In this document: piece after piece, positions 21,501 to 29,131 of the stretch
Layout: each line of letters opens with the position of its first letter
How positions within the stretch are numbered: the first letter of the stretch is position 1
NCBI RefSeq assembly: GCF_003148565.1
Contig: NZ_QGGL01000004.1
Span: 212,332-276,331, forward strand
Direction of reading: 5' to 3'
Origin: Tumebacillus permanentifrigoris
GTDB taxonomy: Bacteria; Bacillota; Bacilli; Tumebacillales; Tumebacillaceae
DNA: 64,000 bases
Made by a program: the position numbers and the translations under genes
The notes under the pieces: model-generated
Databases searched by the model: none
What the model was told of the DNA's origin: nothing
What the model saw: only the letters and a program-made list of their open reading frames with translations

Positions 21501-21733
21501 TGATGGTCGAAATCAAAAATGTTATCGACGAGACCGCACCACTTGCTGTTGGTTTTGTTCGGCTCCTCGATGTTCGGTGAATAAAAGTCGCGGATATCCC
21601 AGCGGTCAGGGGTCATTTCCCGAATCGAGTTGACGCCCTGCACGAGATTTTCCCAGAATTGCTCATACCCATCTGCACCCGGAAAACGGCATGCGATCCC
21701 GACAACGGCAACATCCTGTTGGGGAGGCCTCAT
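15569..21733 (-). CDS. Trans-AT polyketide synthase, KS-(AT-like linker)-KR-ACP-KS
   Basis: A PKS of about 2054 residues. ATG at 21733 follows AAGGA at about 12 nt; a GTG three codons upstream (21742) is an alternative. Domains: KS1 (about 10-430, active site NAACASSII, EAHGTGT and TNIGHLES intact), a long 430-1150 region, KR (ITGGTRGLG near 1164), ACP (YGMDSILL near 1480), KS2 (about 1574-1998, DSACSSSL, ETHGTG) and an acidic C-terminal tail of about 55 residues that may dock to the next protein. The middle region carries a stretch near 577-640 resembling an acyltransferase core, but with the nucleophile motif reading GEQSG instead of GHSxG, so it should be catalytically dead. The protein stops right after KS2, and the partner DH starts the next protein. 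Stop and next start codon abut. Confidence 0.93.
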   Translation of the reverse strand: MRPPQQDVAVVGIACRFPGADGYEQFWENLVQGVNSIREMTPDRWDIRDFYSPNIEEPNKTNSKWCGLVDNIFDFDHQFFQISPREAINMDPQQRLLLEETHHCIEDSGIPLRVLQQKKTSVYVGVMTADYLQGLSDPTLTTDSYAALGNYESLMANRVSYTFDLQGASLPVNAACASSIIAIHEAKRALIQGDCDFAFASCVNLNIHPLKYISFSKSRMLSPDGQCKTFDKDANGYVPGDGIGVLLLQRLDKAIEDGNHIYGVIKGSAVNHTGKGQSVTAPRMKAQRDVILGAYETAGFGPDTVGYIEAHGTGTSLGDPIEVEALTQAFRAYTDDNQFCQIGSVKTNIGHLESAAGMAGVIKVLMMMKHRKVPKSLNVQTLNPIIDFESTPFSVSTALQDWRPRQAGLPLRAGVSSFGFGGVNSHVLIEEYQEARVLPESAPARDSYFFLLSAKNKHSLENVVAQWRAFVNKPDFDASRLWDISNTLLTGRESYPYRFGKLIRNQAELKEFLRSDTPATAKTVRQGRRLHVPETPWNSFAEIKSLYVENSVFRDQLDALIRLLEELRVPQNVVQGFFQEQWVGSHRNLYSFLAGYAYAATLIELGVAPKLLVGEQSGLRVALAISGVLDVKDLLAVLSGNMELSDAVLQRPTIPFYDPVTGQIWTPVQVDGEYVQLLLKALDQIPSSHNAKVIERYVHKARLLYDSQFTFKKFLNDWHDVLQKHSSYDLRALLFTDELLSSSGADRYKQEIKLLLVVLVSSLRKLNQKWALRDPQLLDNPGFYELIDLLEGQVMTKEMFVDLLCSDYPDTEQAAKVLHERIQATELSQGYAVLREHNQRLQDWIQVEDWFEVAARTEAREPVGEAAKYLQVDLKADGDANRSLNETLLALWLEGAEIRWDLLVQHQSFRKISLPVYPFKRDTFRFAANKPDPQTITIQQPAVPAAHVIKKLTRPNALLTKQWAPSPAAGIKTGHGTVAILTTYATQSLADAVSQLLPGEVRILNLEDLRAELQQPPHVWEQYAGCIDLLGCASEESSDRVWISWLQKWIEFGRREELLLLCVTKGLEAFKNQQVQLSGSSRAGLYRMLQSEYRHIRSRHMDGESSSADRALAEQIVAEFRAESEETEVCYRDGQRYRAYLEELPEVAGATTASIRFSPDEVLLITGGTRGLGFLCAQHFVKHYGVKRLVLTGRDVFPPREQWNSYQGQSGALAEKLQAIQELERHGVDVRVWSLPLTDASAVRTNIEEIKRTLGPIGGVIHCAGSLDRENPAFIRKSVAGIEQTLGPKLIGADHLYQSVKQEPLRFFVLFSSVSAVIPTLAAGVSDYGMANAHLDYFAHAVAQTCPVVAIQWPSWKEAGMGEFKNTAYEQTGLMSITNQEGLTMLDRILAEKPGRVVLPAVYNPDVWHPEKLMQRTLREAKKSGIQTKQPPAPEVPSMNQKELITATQTWLISLFSKEMNIDASEFELDIQFQDYGMDSILLAQVVTRMDRELKTVAMDPSVLLENPTMTSLADYLAQTYPEVLGELFSIGASHASTSASTQQAPEPVQQQQVHQQQVQSSAPEASRQKMQIAVVGLACQFPDAPNARVYWDNLLARKDSMREVPKSRWDINEHYHPNEHRDEKSISKWGGFLPDIEQFDPEYFHIPESLAVQVDPLQRKFLEVGAEAIADAGYGKKDLWNQQVGVFVGSRVSNFHQKLGKNKKETIIATGQNFIAAHISHVFNFKGPNMVIDSACSSSLTAVHLAAKSILHGECDLALAGGVEILLDETMYLTLSAASVLSPDGRCKTFSANANGIGLGEGCGVLLLKPLQKAIEDGNKIYGIIDGSAINNDGNTMGITTPNPEAQKELIEKAIADAKIKAESINYVETHGTGTLIGDPIELKALTQVFGKYTTKRQFCGVGSVKSNIGHLLSAAGMASLIKVLLGLTERKLPSTLHCSEPNPRFQFQDSPFYIVQDQQPWTSEDGVLRAGVSAFGLGGNNAHVLVSNEGVPASLQARLENTQRNNLFNRKRYWPWPEQTEAQAPSAAPVNVNRESEFMSFFDSFEDDGRNE

Positions 21734-21783
21734 TCGTTTCACACTTCCTTCTCGAACAAAATTAGTACGACCAAGCGGCTTGC

Positions 21784-24700
21784 TTAGGCGAACTGTTGCA
21801 TCTTGTGCTGCAGCAACTTTGCCGTTTCCGTCATCAGCTTGATGCCGATCTCATCGCAATGACGATTTCTCCAATTTTCCAGTTCCGTTCCCTTCACCCA
21901 CTGGTTGAACGCACCGAGTGCCGGGCCGCAATGGATTTGGAAATCCACTTGTTTGTCTTGCTCGCCTTGAAGTGCGATCCGGGCGGAATAGTTGAAGTAC
22001 CATTTGAAGAGCAAGGCCATTTTGTGCTTGGGATTGCTCTCGGCCTTTTCCACTTCCGGCTGTGGAAGCGTGCGTTTCAATTCGGCATAGAGATCGTCGA
22101 AGGTGCGTTTGAAGTACTTTTCTTGGATCTGCTTTTTGTCTTTTTCATTGATTTCGTCGAGGGACTGGTGTTGCAGGTACAATTCGTGCAATTTCTTCGC
22201 ACGGGCGGGGAAGAACACGCCTTTTTTCATCACTTGGATGCGTGCCCCGAGTTCGAACATGTCTCCGGCCGGCGCATAGGCCGTGTCTTGAATGTTGATC
22301 TGTTGCAGCAGGTCTTTGACCGCGTTGCTCGTGCCCGCCTCGACGGTGCACTGGTTGATCGACCCGGTCAAGATGAAGTCCGCCCCTAAAACAAAAGCAG
22401 CCGCAGCCGCGTCCGGCGTACCGATCCCGCCAGCTACCCCGACTCTGACCTGCTTGTGGTACCCATACTTGGCCATCATCTCGTCGCGCAACTTCGTGAT
22501 CGAAGGCATGATCACGAACGCATTTCCCCCATCGGTATGACCCCCGGAGTCGCCCTCCAAGCACAGGTCATCCGCCATCGGGATCTGCTTCAGCATGTGC
22601 GCTTGCTCGCGCGTAATTTTGCGTTGGTCGACCATTTTTTCCACGATATAGTCAGGAGCCGGGCTCAGGAAGTTCTCCGCAACCTCCGGTCGCGATACTT
22701 TGGCGATGATCCGGTTGTGTGCGACGACACGGCCATTTTCCATCGCCAAGCCATGGGCGCGGTACTTGATCAGCGCAGGTGTCATGCTCATGAAGGCAGA
22801 GGCTTCGAGGTTGCGCACGCCGTATTGCAGATACAGGTCAACGTGTTGCTCCTCACGCTCGGGCTGCTTGGGCGTGTGCAACAAGTTCATTCCGTAGGCT
22901 TGGCCTGCCGCTAATTCCCGTTGGATATAGCGGATCGCTTCTTCGGTCTGCCAGAGCTCGACACCGCCTGTGCCGAGGAAACCGAGCAGGCCCGCTCTGC
23001 CCATCCGCACAACCAGTTCTTTGGAAGCGATGCCCATCGACATCGCGCCGGACATGTAGGCGTATTTCACTTGATAGTCTTGTTTGAAGGCCTGACTTCC
23101 GAGCGACTCAGCTGCCAGTTGGCGGGATTCCTGTGCGGTCGGCGGCTCGAAAGTGTGCACAGGGACTGGCTCAAAATTGTGCACGGGCACCGGTTCATAA
23201 GTGTCCGCGGGTGCTGGCTCGAAATTGTGCACAGGCACCGGCTCGAAACTCTGCACAGGTGCGGCTTCAAAATGCTGTACAGGGACAGCCTCAAAGTGTT
23301 GCACAGGCACGGTCTCAACAGATGGCTCTGGCTGCGGGTCAGCTGCAAAAATCGTCGCCGCCGCAGGCGCCTGCTCCGATGCTTTGTCCTCTAGCGTGAT
23401 GTAGATCGGTTGCGCTTCGGCGACCGTTTTTTTCAACAATCCAGCCAATACCTTGCCTGGGCCGATCTCTTTGATTTCGATATTCTCAAACCCCATGAGG
23501 ACTTGAATCGTCTCGCACCACTTCACAGAATGTGTGATCTGCTTCACCAAATTGGATTGAATCTCTTCGAATCGGTAAGGTCTAGCGGTGACGTTCGCCA
23601 GTACCGGGATCTGCAATTCCGAGAATTTCGCCGATTGGATATGCGTCGCGAACTGCCCTTGGGCCTCGGACATGTAGCGGGAATGGAAGGCTCCGCTCAC
23701 TTTCAGCGGGATATACGCGATGCCGGGGACCGCTTTGAACAGCGGATTGGCACGGTCGATATCTTCCTTGCGCCCCGAGATGACCAATTGCTTGGGCGTA
23801 TTGAAGTTCGCGATGTCGATCCCATCCAGTTGATGCTCCGCCAACAAAGCCTGAATCCCTTGCTCATCCAGACCGACAACAGCCGCCATGCCTCCGCCAA
23901 ATGCTTGGCTCATCAATTCGCCTCGCTTTTGAACGAGCTTCAGCCCAGTTGCGAAATCGAACGCCCCTGCGGCAAACAACGCACTGTATTCGCCGACGCT
24001 GTGTCCGGCGATCACATCCGGCTTGATCCCCGTCTCTTGGATCGCATCCAAGTACATCAACGAACAGACCGTATACAGGGCCGGCTGCGTGAATTGCGTT
24101 TGGCCCAATTGATCGTGAGGATCGTGGAGGCACAGTTCTTTGATGGAGTAACCCAGAATGGCATCCGCCTGGCTCGTGATGTCCGGGAACTTGTCGAACA
24201 GGTCCCCACCCATCCCTTTTTTCTGAGAGCCTTGACCGGGGAACACGAATGCTAGCATATGCTTCGACTCCTCCTTTACCGTCTTTTCCTCGCTTGCGTA
24301 TTGCGTGATCAGCTTGTCTAGAATGTTTCTATTTTGCTGAAAAGGCGTTATAATAGGATGGGCAACATCTGTCCCAATCTCGGACTTTATTTTCTTCAGG
24401 AGATTGATGAGGGTTCCCGAGGGACCCAGATCCAAATACACACAATCCCGTTCCCGGTCATGTACATAGGACACCGCTTCGGCAAACTGAATCGGCTCCC
24501 GGATGACCCGCCAGAAGTAATCGGGGTCGAACTGCTGCACTTCCTGTCCGGTTAGGCTTGAGACAAACGGAATCTTCGGTTTGTGGAAGCGTTGTTTCTC
24601 CAAAAAGGCCTTGTACACCCCAGCCGCCGGGTCGATCGCCGTGGAGTGGAAGCCTTGGGTGACCGGCAACCGCAGACCGTTGACGCCTCTCGACTTCAAG

Positions 24701-25248
24701 GCTTGTTCCACCAACACCATCTTCGCTGCAGGTCCCGAGACAATAAAATGTTCATCATGGTTCACAGAGGCTAGATCACAGTTGTTGTAGATGACGGGAT
24801 TGGATCGATAAATCGATTGATGATGCAGGACGGCAAGCATGCTGCCTTCTTCACAATAAGCCTCCAACAACCGGGCTTGTTCGACAACGGCATGCAACCC
24901 CTCCTCCACATCCCATACGCCTGCTGTTACCGATGCAGCAAATTCACCCAAGCTGGCTCCAATCACCACTTGGGGAACGATGCCATGCTCAAGCAATACT
25001 TGGGTGAGTGCAACCTCCACCATGAAGATCGCGATGTGGGTATGCAGAGTTCGTTGAAACGGTTGGGAGACCGTATGCAGGGGATTGTACAATTCGTCCA
25101 AAACGGACGTTCCGATCAAACTCTGCACGATCTGGTCCATGCGCTTCATCCAGGACTGGAAAACAGGCTGCTCCTCATACAAGGACTTCCCCATCTGATA
25201 ATATTGGGACCCTTGGCCCGCATACATGAACACAATGGTTGGACTCAT
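21784..25248 (-). CDS. Trans-acting acyltransferase-acyltransferase-enoyl reductase (PksE-like, AT-AT-ER)
   Basis: An 1154-residue protein supplying AT and ER activity in trans to the AT-less PKS. ATG at 25248 has GGAGG 6 nt upstream; an open frame extends further but lacks such a site. AT1 (1-290) has a nucleophile motif IGASLGE instead of GHSLG, and Ala where malonyl-transferases have the carboxylate-binding Arg (EQARLLE against QKRGELM in AT2). It may be the proofreading acyl hydrolase known from trans-AT systems (inference). AT2 (about 331-620) has GHSVG, the Arg and GAFHS, the usual malonyl-CoA signature. A Pro/Val/His/Phe repeat linker (643-702) joins it to a PfaD/PksE-type FMN enoyl reductase (726-1154; GAMSMGIAS, GGIGTPDAAAAA). 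It lies between the NRPS and PKS genes of one operon. Confidence 0.93.
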   Translation of the reverse strand: MSPTIVFMYAGQGSQYYQMGKSLYEEQPVFQSWMKRMDQIVQSLIGTSVLDELYNPLHTVSQPFQRTLHTHIAIFMVEVALTQVLLEHGIVPQVVIGASLGEFAASVTAGVWDVEEGLHAVVEQARLLEAYCEEGSMLAVLHHQSIYRSNPVIYNNCDLASVNHDEHFIVSGPAAKMVLVEQALKSRGVNGLRLPVTQGFHSTAIDPAAGVYKAFLEKQRFHKPKIPFVSSLTGQEVQQFDPDYFWRVIREPIQFAEAVSYVHDRERDCVYLDLGPSGTLINLLKKIKSEIGTDVAHPIITPFQQNRNILDKLITQYASEEKTVKEESKHMLAFVFPGQGSQKKGMGGDLFDKFPDITSQADAILGYSIKELCLHDPHDQLGQTQFTQPALYTVCSLMYLDAIQETGIKPDVIAGHSVGEYSALFAAGAFDFATGLKLVQKRGELMSQAFGGGMAAVVGLDEQGIQALLAEHQLDGIDIANFNTPKQLVISGRKEDIDRANPLFKAVPGIAYIPLKVSGAFHSRYMSEAQGQFATHIQSAKFSELQIPVLANVTARPYRFEEIQSNLVKQITHSVKWCETIQVLMGFENIEIKEIGPGKVLAGLLKKTVAEAQPIYITLEDKASEQAPAAATIFAADPQPEPSVETVPVQHFEAVPVQHFEAAPVQSFEPVPVHNFEPAPADTYEPVPVHNFEPVPVHTFEPPTAQESRQLAAESLGSQAFKQDYQVKYAYMSGAMSMGIASKELVVRMGRAGLLGFLGTGGVELWQTEEAIRYIQRELAAGQAYGMNLLHTPKQPEREEQHVDLYLQYGVRNLEASAFMSMTPALIKYRAHGLAMENGRVVAHNRIIAKVSRPEVAENFLSPAPDYIVEKMVDQRKITREQAHMLKQIPMADDLCLEGDSGGHTDGGNAFVIMPSITKLRDEMMAKYGYHKQVRVGVAGGIGTPDAAAAAFVLGADFILTGSINQCTVEAGTSNAVKDLLQQINIQDTAYAPAGDMFELGARIQVMKKGVFFPARAKKLHELYLQHQSLDEINEKDKKQIQEKYFKRTFDDLYAELKRTLPQPEVEKAESNPKHKMALLFKWYFNYSARIALQGEQDKQVDFQIHCGPALGAFNQWVKGTELENWRNRHCDEIGIKLMTETAKLLQHKMQQFA
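23144..23311 (-). repeat. Seven 24-bp coding repeats in the AT-ER linker
   Basis: Seven degenerate 24-bp units plus a partial eighth encode an 8-residue repeat (consensus EPVPVHNF) between the second AT and the ER. The frame is kept, so it is a flexible linker. Copy number could vary by slippage or recombination. Confidence 0.85.
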
Positions 25249-25268
25249 AGATCCTCCTTTTGGTAGCG

Positions 25269-25308
25269 CTTGACCATGACGGACTGAAGTTCCCCCGTCA
25301 TGGTCAAG
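25269..25308 (-). other. Strong intercistronic stem-loop upstream of the AT-AT-ER gene
   Basis: Perfect 14-bp arms (CTTGACCATGACGG / CCGTCATGGTCAAG) with a 12-nt loop sit in the 73-nt gap between the NRPS stop and the AT-AT-ER ribosome-binding site. No T-run follows, so it is more like an RNA stabiliser or processing site than a terminator. The high-use trans-AT gene lies just downstream, so differential expression is plausible (inference). Confidence 0.6.
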
Positions 25309-25321
25309 TGCTTCGAAAAAA

Positions 25322-28300
25322 TTAGAGGTAGCATTGAATCTGGCTGTCTTCAATCGGGGACCATGCAAAGTCCAGTTGCTTCAGGAGAACTTCTGTCTTT
25401 TCACAGACCCGCTTGTACCCGAGCATCTCGGTGTTGCGGAGCATGAACAGATTCATCACAACGCTCAAAATGTCATTGCGTTGCGCCGAATCATCGAACT
25501 TCTCGCGCACCGTCTGGATAAAGGCCTCGAAGGGCACCAGCTCCACACGCGGTTGTTCCGACTTGATGACCTGTCCAAACTTGGCCCAAGAGACGCGGTT
25601 CGGGTTGAAGATGTGATGGTTTTGGTTGTGCAGCGCCGGGCGGTCGAACAGTCGAACGATCGCTTCTGCCGCTTGATCGACACCCGTCAAGTCCAGCACC
25701 TGATCGTTCAAGTCCGGGTACAGGCCCAGTTGATTCAAGCCTTGGACAAACGTGTGGAAACCGTTGCTCTCGATGTCCAGCATGAATTTGCCAGTGCGTG
25801 TATTCTGCGAGAGCGAGTTCAGGCGATAGATCGTGCAATTCAACCCGTCGGCCTGTTCCTTGCGCACCAACTTCTCCGCTTCGCCTTTGCTGCGCAGATA
25901 GTGGTGATCGATGGTTCCGTCGACATTTTCAATAAATTCGTGGAACACTTTGATGTCGGTGCCCGTGCCGATACTTGCCGTGGAAACGTGGTGGAAGTCT
26001 TTGCGTTGCTGCGCTTTGGCGAAATCAAGCGCCGCTTGTGTCGCCTCGACATTGTTCTTTTTAAAGTCCGCTTCCAAGCCGTAATGCTTGATCAACGCCG
26101 CCGCATGGATGACGCAATCTGTCTCGCGCGCCAGTTGATCGTATTCGTCCGCGCTCAGACCGAGATGCGGCTTCGTCAGATCGCCGGCCACGACATGCAC
26201 CCGCGACCAATCCAGTTCCTTGCTTTGGGCTTCAAAATAGTACTCGGTGCGTTCGGTCAGGAGCTGGTGCGCCGCCTGATGCGTTTGCGCCCGCACGAGC
26301 ACGGTGATCTGAGCCGCTGTATTGGCCAGCAATTCCTGCAGCAGATGCGTGCCCAAGTAGCCCGCTCCACCGGTCAGGAAGATATGTTGGTACGACTTGC
26401 GCGCCTCCAGATCCAGCCCTTGGTACGCGCTGAAACGTTCCCGGTATTCCGCAAGCAACCGCTCATCGGTCGCCCGAACCTCTGCCAACTCCTCGGCAGT
26501 CGGCGCTGGTTGGTTGAACATGTCCATAAATTGCTGGAAGTATCCTACGCTCTCCTGCAGTTGGACAGACAGTTCGGCAATCGTCGGGTAGGCGAAGATA
26601 TCGTTAATCGAAAGCGTGTAGCGGTCACCCAAAAGCGCCACCAACTGGATACCCGACAGCGAGGTGCCGCCGATCTGGAAGAAGTTATCGTCAATCCCGA
26701 CCGACTCTTTGCCCAGAATCTGTTGCCAAGCGTCAGCCAGTGCGCGTTGTACGTCATTTTCAGGAGCGCGATAAGCAGTTCCGGCCACCACTTGTTGGAC
26801 CATTCTCTGCAGCGCGATGCCGTCGATCTTGCCGCTGACCGTCAGCGGCAGTTTGCTGACCTTGATAAACTGCGCAGGAATCATGTATTCCGGCAGTTTC
26901 AGTTTCAGGAATTCGTAGAGTTCCGAATGGGTCCAGTCCAGATCGCTCACCAGATAACCCGCGATCGATTTGTTTCCGTGCTCATCGGTTTTGACGATCA
27001 CGGCTGCCTCGCTGATCTCGGGATGCGAGGTGAGCGCCGCTTCAATCTCGCCCAGTTCAATCCGATAGCCGCTGACTTTGACTTGGTTATCGCGACGACC
27101 CAAGCATTGGATCTCCCCGTTGGGCAACCAGCGTGCATGGTCACCTGTGCGATACAAGCGTTCCTTCCCGTCGATCGGACTCGTGATGAACTTCTCGTCC
27201 GTCAATTCCGGGTTGTTCAAGTACCCGCGTGCGAGACCTGCTCCGCCGATGACGAGCTCCCCGATCCCACCGATCATCTGCAGGCGATCCTGTTCGTCGA
27301 GGATGTAACAGGTGTAATTGCGCAGCGGTGCTCCGATCTTGACATAGGTCGAATCGTTCAGCACAGCGGCGGTTGCCCACACGGTCGCCTCGGTCGGGCC
27401 GTAGACATTGACGATGGCAGCCGTGGTCAAGACTTGCAGTTCCTTGAGCTGCTTGAGCTTCAATTCTTCGCCGCCGACCATGATCATCTTGACTTTTGAC
27501 AACGCCTCGCGACCGGTCGGGTGGTTCAAGAGCAACTGCAAGCGGGACGGCGTGAGTTGCAACAACTCGATCTGGTGTTCCGTGATCAATCGTGCAATTT
27601 CCACGGGGTCCATGTGTTCGCGTTCATTCGCGATCACGATCTGCATGCCTTGGGAGAGCGCATACCACGATTCCACGACGAAGATGTCAAACGAGATGCT
27701 CGTCGCGTTCAAGACGACTTTTGGTGCCACTGGTTCGACGATCTGGTGAATCCCTTGGATAAACTCGACCACGGTGCGCTGTTCGAGTTCTACCCCCTTC
27801 GGCTTCCCGGTGGAGCCGGACGTGAAGATGATGTACGCCAGGCGCTCATCATTTTCAAAAACCGGGACGGAGACGTCCGATGCAGAGGCGTTCGCCTGAG
27901 CAGCCGCGTTTTCTGTGTTCAAACAGATATAGGCTTGGAAGTCTGCACAGCTCGACAGGAGTTCATCCAGAACGGGCGCTTGTGTCGGCAGGGTAACAGC
28001 TGCACGAATGCTCGCTTCCTCAAAAATGGTCTTGACCCGCTCTTCCGGGAAGATCGGGTCGATCGGAACATAAGCCGCCCCTGCTTTAAGAATCCCAAGG
28101 ATCGCGACGTAGATGAAGGCCGACCGCTGCATATAGACAGCGACTGCTTCGTCCGGCTTCACGTGATGTTCATGAAGCAACTGATGGGCGACGGCATCCG
28201 CTTGGTCGTTCAGCTCGCGGTAGGTCAACTTCTGATCTTCAAAAATCAGCGCCACTTCATCCGGCTGTGCGAGCACCCGTTGCGCAATGATCTGCTCGAC

Positions 28301-29092
28301 AGTTTGTCCAGCGTATTGGTGTGCCTCATACGGCTTGTTAAAGTTGTGCAGGATGGCTTGTCTGCTCTGCTCAGAGAGGAGATCCAGATCGGCCAGTTTC
28401 GCACTCGGATCGCGGAATACCGCTTCATAGTAGGCGGTGATGCCATCCATGAAATACTCCATCGTCTCCTGATGGAAGAGGTCTTGCTCGTATTCGAGGT
28501 GCAGGATCAGCTGTCCGTCCACATAATCAAAGCTGAACACGGAATTGGAAAGCACGCGCTCCTTGCTGGATTCCGATTGAATCGGCTTGAACAACACCAG
28601 CGTGTCGACTTGCGGCAACTCCGCATCGTGATGGATCAATTTGTAATTCTCCGCGATCAGTTGGAAGGAGGTCGTCTGGTGGCGGAAAGCTTCCGTGACC
28701 GTGTTTTTGATCACGCCCATCCATTCGCGGAAGGTCAGCTCTGGGTTGAGCTGGCTGCGCAACAGCAGCAGATTCTGCTCATCCGCATCGCTCTCGCTCT
28801 GCATCGTGACCGGGGCGCCGACCACGAGGTCGCTCGAACCTGTGTACCGGGCCAGCACATAATTCACGCCGGATAACAGAATCATGTAGACCCCGAGGTT
28901 GGAGCGCTGGGCCATCCCGTAGATTTTCTCGGTCACTTCCGCCGGCAACACGCGTTGCAACACGGCTTTCGTACCGCCCTTTGTACTCCGGGACCAATCG
29001 CTAGGAATTGCGGTCACCGAAACCTCGTCTTCAAACACTCGCTTCCAAAACTCCAAGTGCTGAGCATTCAGCTTTTCTGTCTTTGGACTCAT
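25322..29092 (-). CDS. NRPS module: half-C, A (Gly-like), PCP, terminal thioester reductase
   Basis: A 1256-residue NRPS. ATG at 29092 has GGAG 7 nt upstream. Residues 1-230 match only the C-terminal lobe of a condensation domain and carry no HHxxxDG. The adenylation domain (about 261-760) has FTSGSTGKPKG, VYGPTEATVW and YRTGDHARW. Reading the ten pocket positions by alignment to GrsA gives D-I-V-Q-M-G-V-V-W-K, close to known glycine codes. A PCP follows (GGTSLSG near 807). The C-terminal 350 residues form an SDR-type reductase (LTGGAGYLGTH near 904, YLRSK catalytic pair), which would release the chain as an aldehyde or alcohol. The upstream protein ends in a complete C domain, so the pair gives C-A-PCP-R. 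A releasing domain in mid-operon means gene order does not follow assembly order, or that this module makes a side product. Confidence 0.92.
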   Translation of the reverse strand: MSPKTEKLNAQHLEFWKRVFEDEVSVTAIPSDWSRSTKGGTKAVLQRVLPAEVTEKIYGMAQRSNLGVYMILLSGVNYVLARYTGSSDLVVGAPVTMQSESDADEQNLLLLRSQLNPELTFREWMGVIKNTVTEAFRHQTTSFQLIAENYKLIHHDAELPQVDTLVLFKPIQSESSKERVLSNSVFSFDYVDGQLILHLEYEQDLFHQETMEYFMDGITAYYEAVFRDPSAKLADLDLLSEQSRQAILHNFNKPYEAHQYAGQTVEQIIAQRVLAQPDEVALIFEDQKLTYRELNDQADAVAHQLLHEHHVKPDEAVAVYMQRSAFIYVAILGILKAGAAYVPIDPIFPEERVKTIFEEASIRAAVTLPTQAPVLDELLSSCADFQAYICLNTENAAAQANASASDVSVPVFENDERLAYIIFTSGSTGKPKGVELEQRTVVEFIQGIHQIVEPVAPKVVLNATSISFDIFVVESWYALSQGMQIVIANEREHMDPVEIARLITEHQIELLQLTPSRLQLLLNHPTGREALSKVKMIMVGGEELKLKQLKELQVLTTAAIVNVYGPTEATVWATAAVLNDSTYVKIGAPLRNYTCYILDEQDRLQMIGGIGELVIGGAGLARGYLNNPELTDEKFITSPIDGKERLYRTGDHARWLPNGEIQCLGRRDNQVKVSGYRIELGEIEAALTSHPEISEAAVIVKTDEHGNKSIAGYLVSDLDWTHSELYEFLKLKLPEYMIPAQFIKVSKLPLTVSGKIDGIALQRMVQQVVAGTAYRAPENDVQRALADAWQQILGKESVGIDDNFFQIGGTSLSGIQLVALLGDRYTLSINDIFAYPTIAELSVQLQESVGYFQQFMDMFNQPAPTAEELAEVRATDERLLAEYRERFSAYQGLDLEARKSYQHIFLTGGAGYLGTHLLQELLANTAAQITVLVRAQTHQAAHQLLTERTEYYFEAQSKELDWSRVHVVAGDLTKPHLGLSADEYDQLARETDCVIHAAALIKHYGLEADFKKNNVEATQAALDFAKAQQRKDFHHVSTASIGTGTDIKVFHEFIENVDGTIDHHYLRSKGEAEKLVRKEQADGLNCTIYRLNSLSQNTRTGKFMLDIESNGFHTFVQGLNQLGLYPDLNDQVLDLTGVDQAAEAIVRLFDRPALHNQNHHIFNPNRVSWAKFGQVIKSEQPRVELVPFEAFIQTVREKFDDSAQRNDILSVVMNLFMLRNTEMLGYKRVCEKTEVLLKQLDFAWSPIEDSQIQCYL

Positions 29093-29131
29093 CGTTTTTC
29101 TCCATCCCCTATTCCTGAAGTTCTTGTCTCT

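Noticed and set aside
23144-23311. Regular 24-bp repeats as a CRISPR array
   Set aside because: No spacers; the units are contiguous, degenerate and in frame within the AT-ER protein.
21784-25368. Longer start for the AT-AT-ER protein at 25368
   Set aside because: The extra 40 residues overlap the intercistronic hairpin and the NRPS end, and lack a ribosome-binding site; 25248 has an ideal one.
27521-28876. 451-codon open frame on the plus strand
   Set aside because: Antisense to the adenylation domain, no family features or ribosome-binding site.
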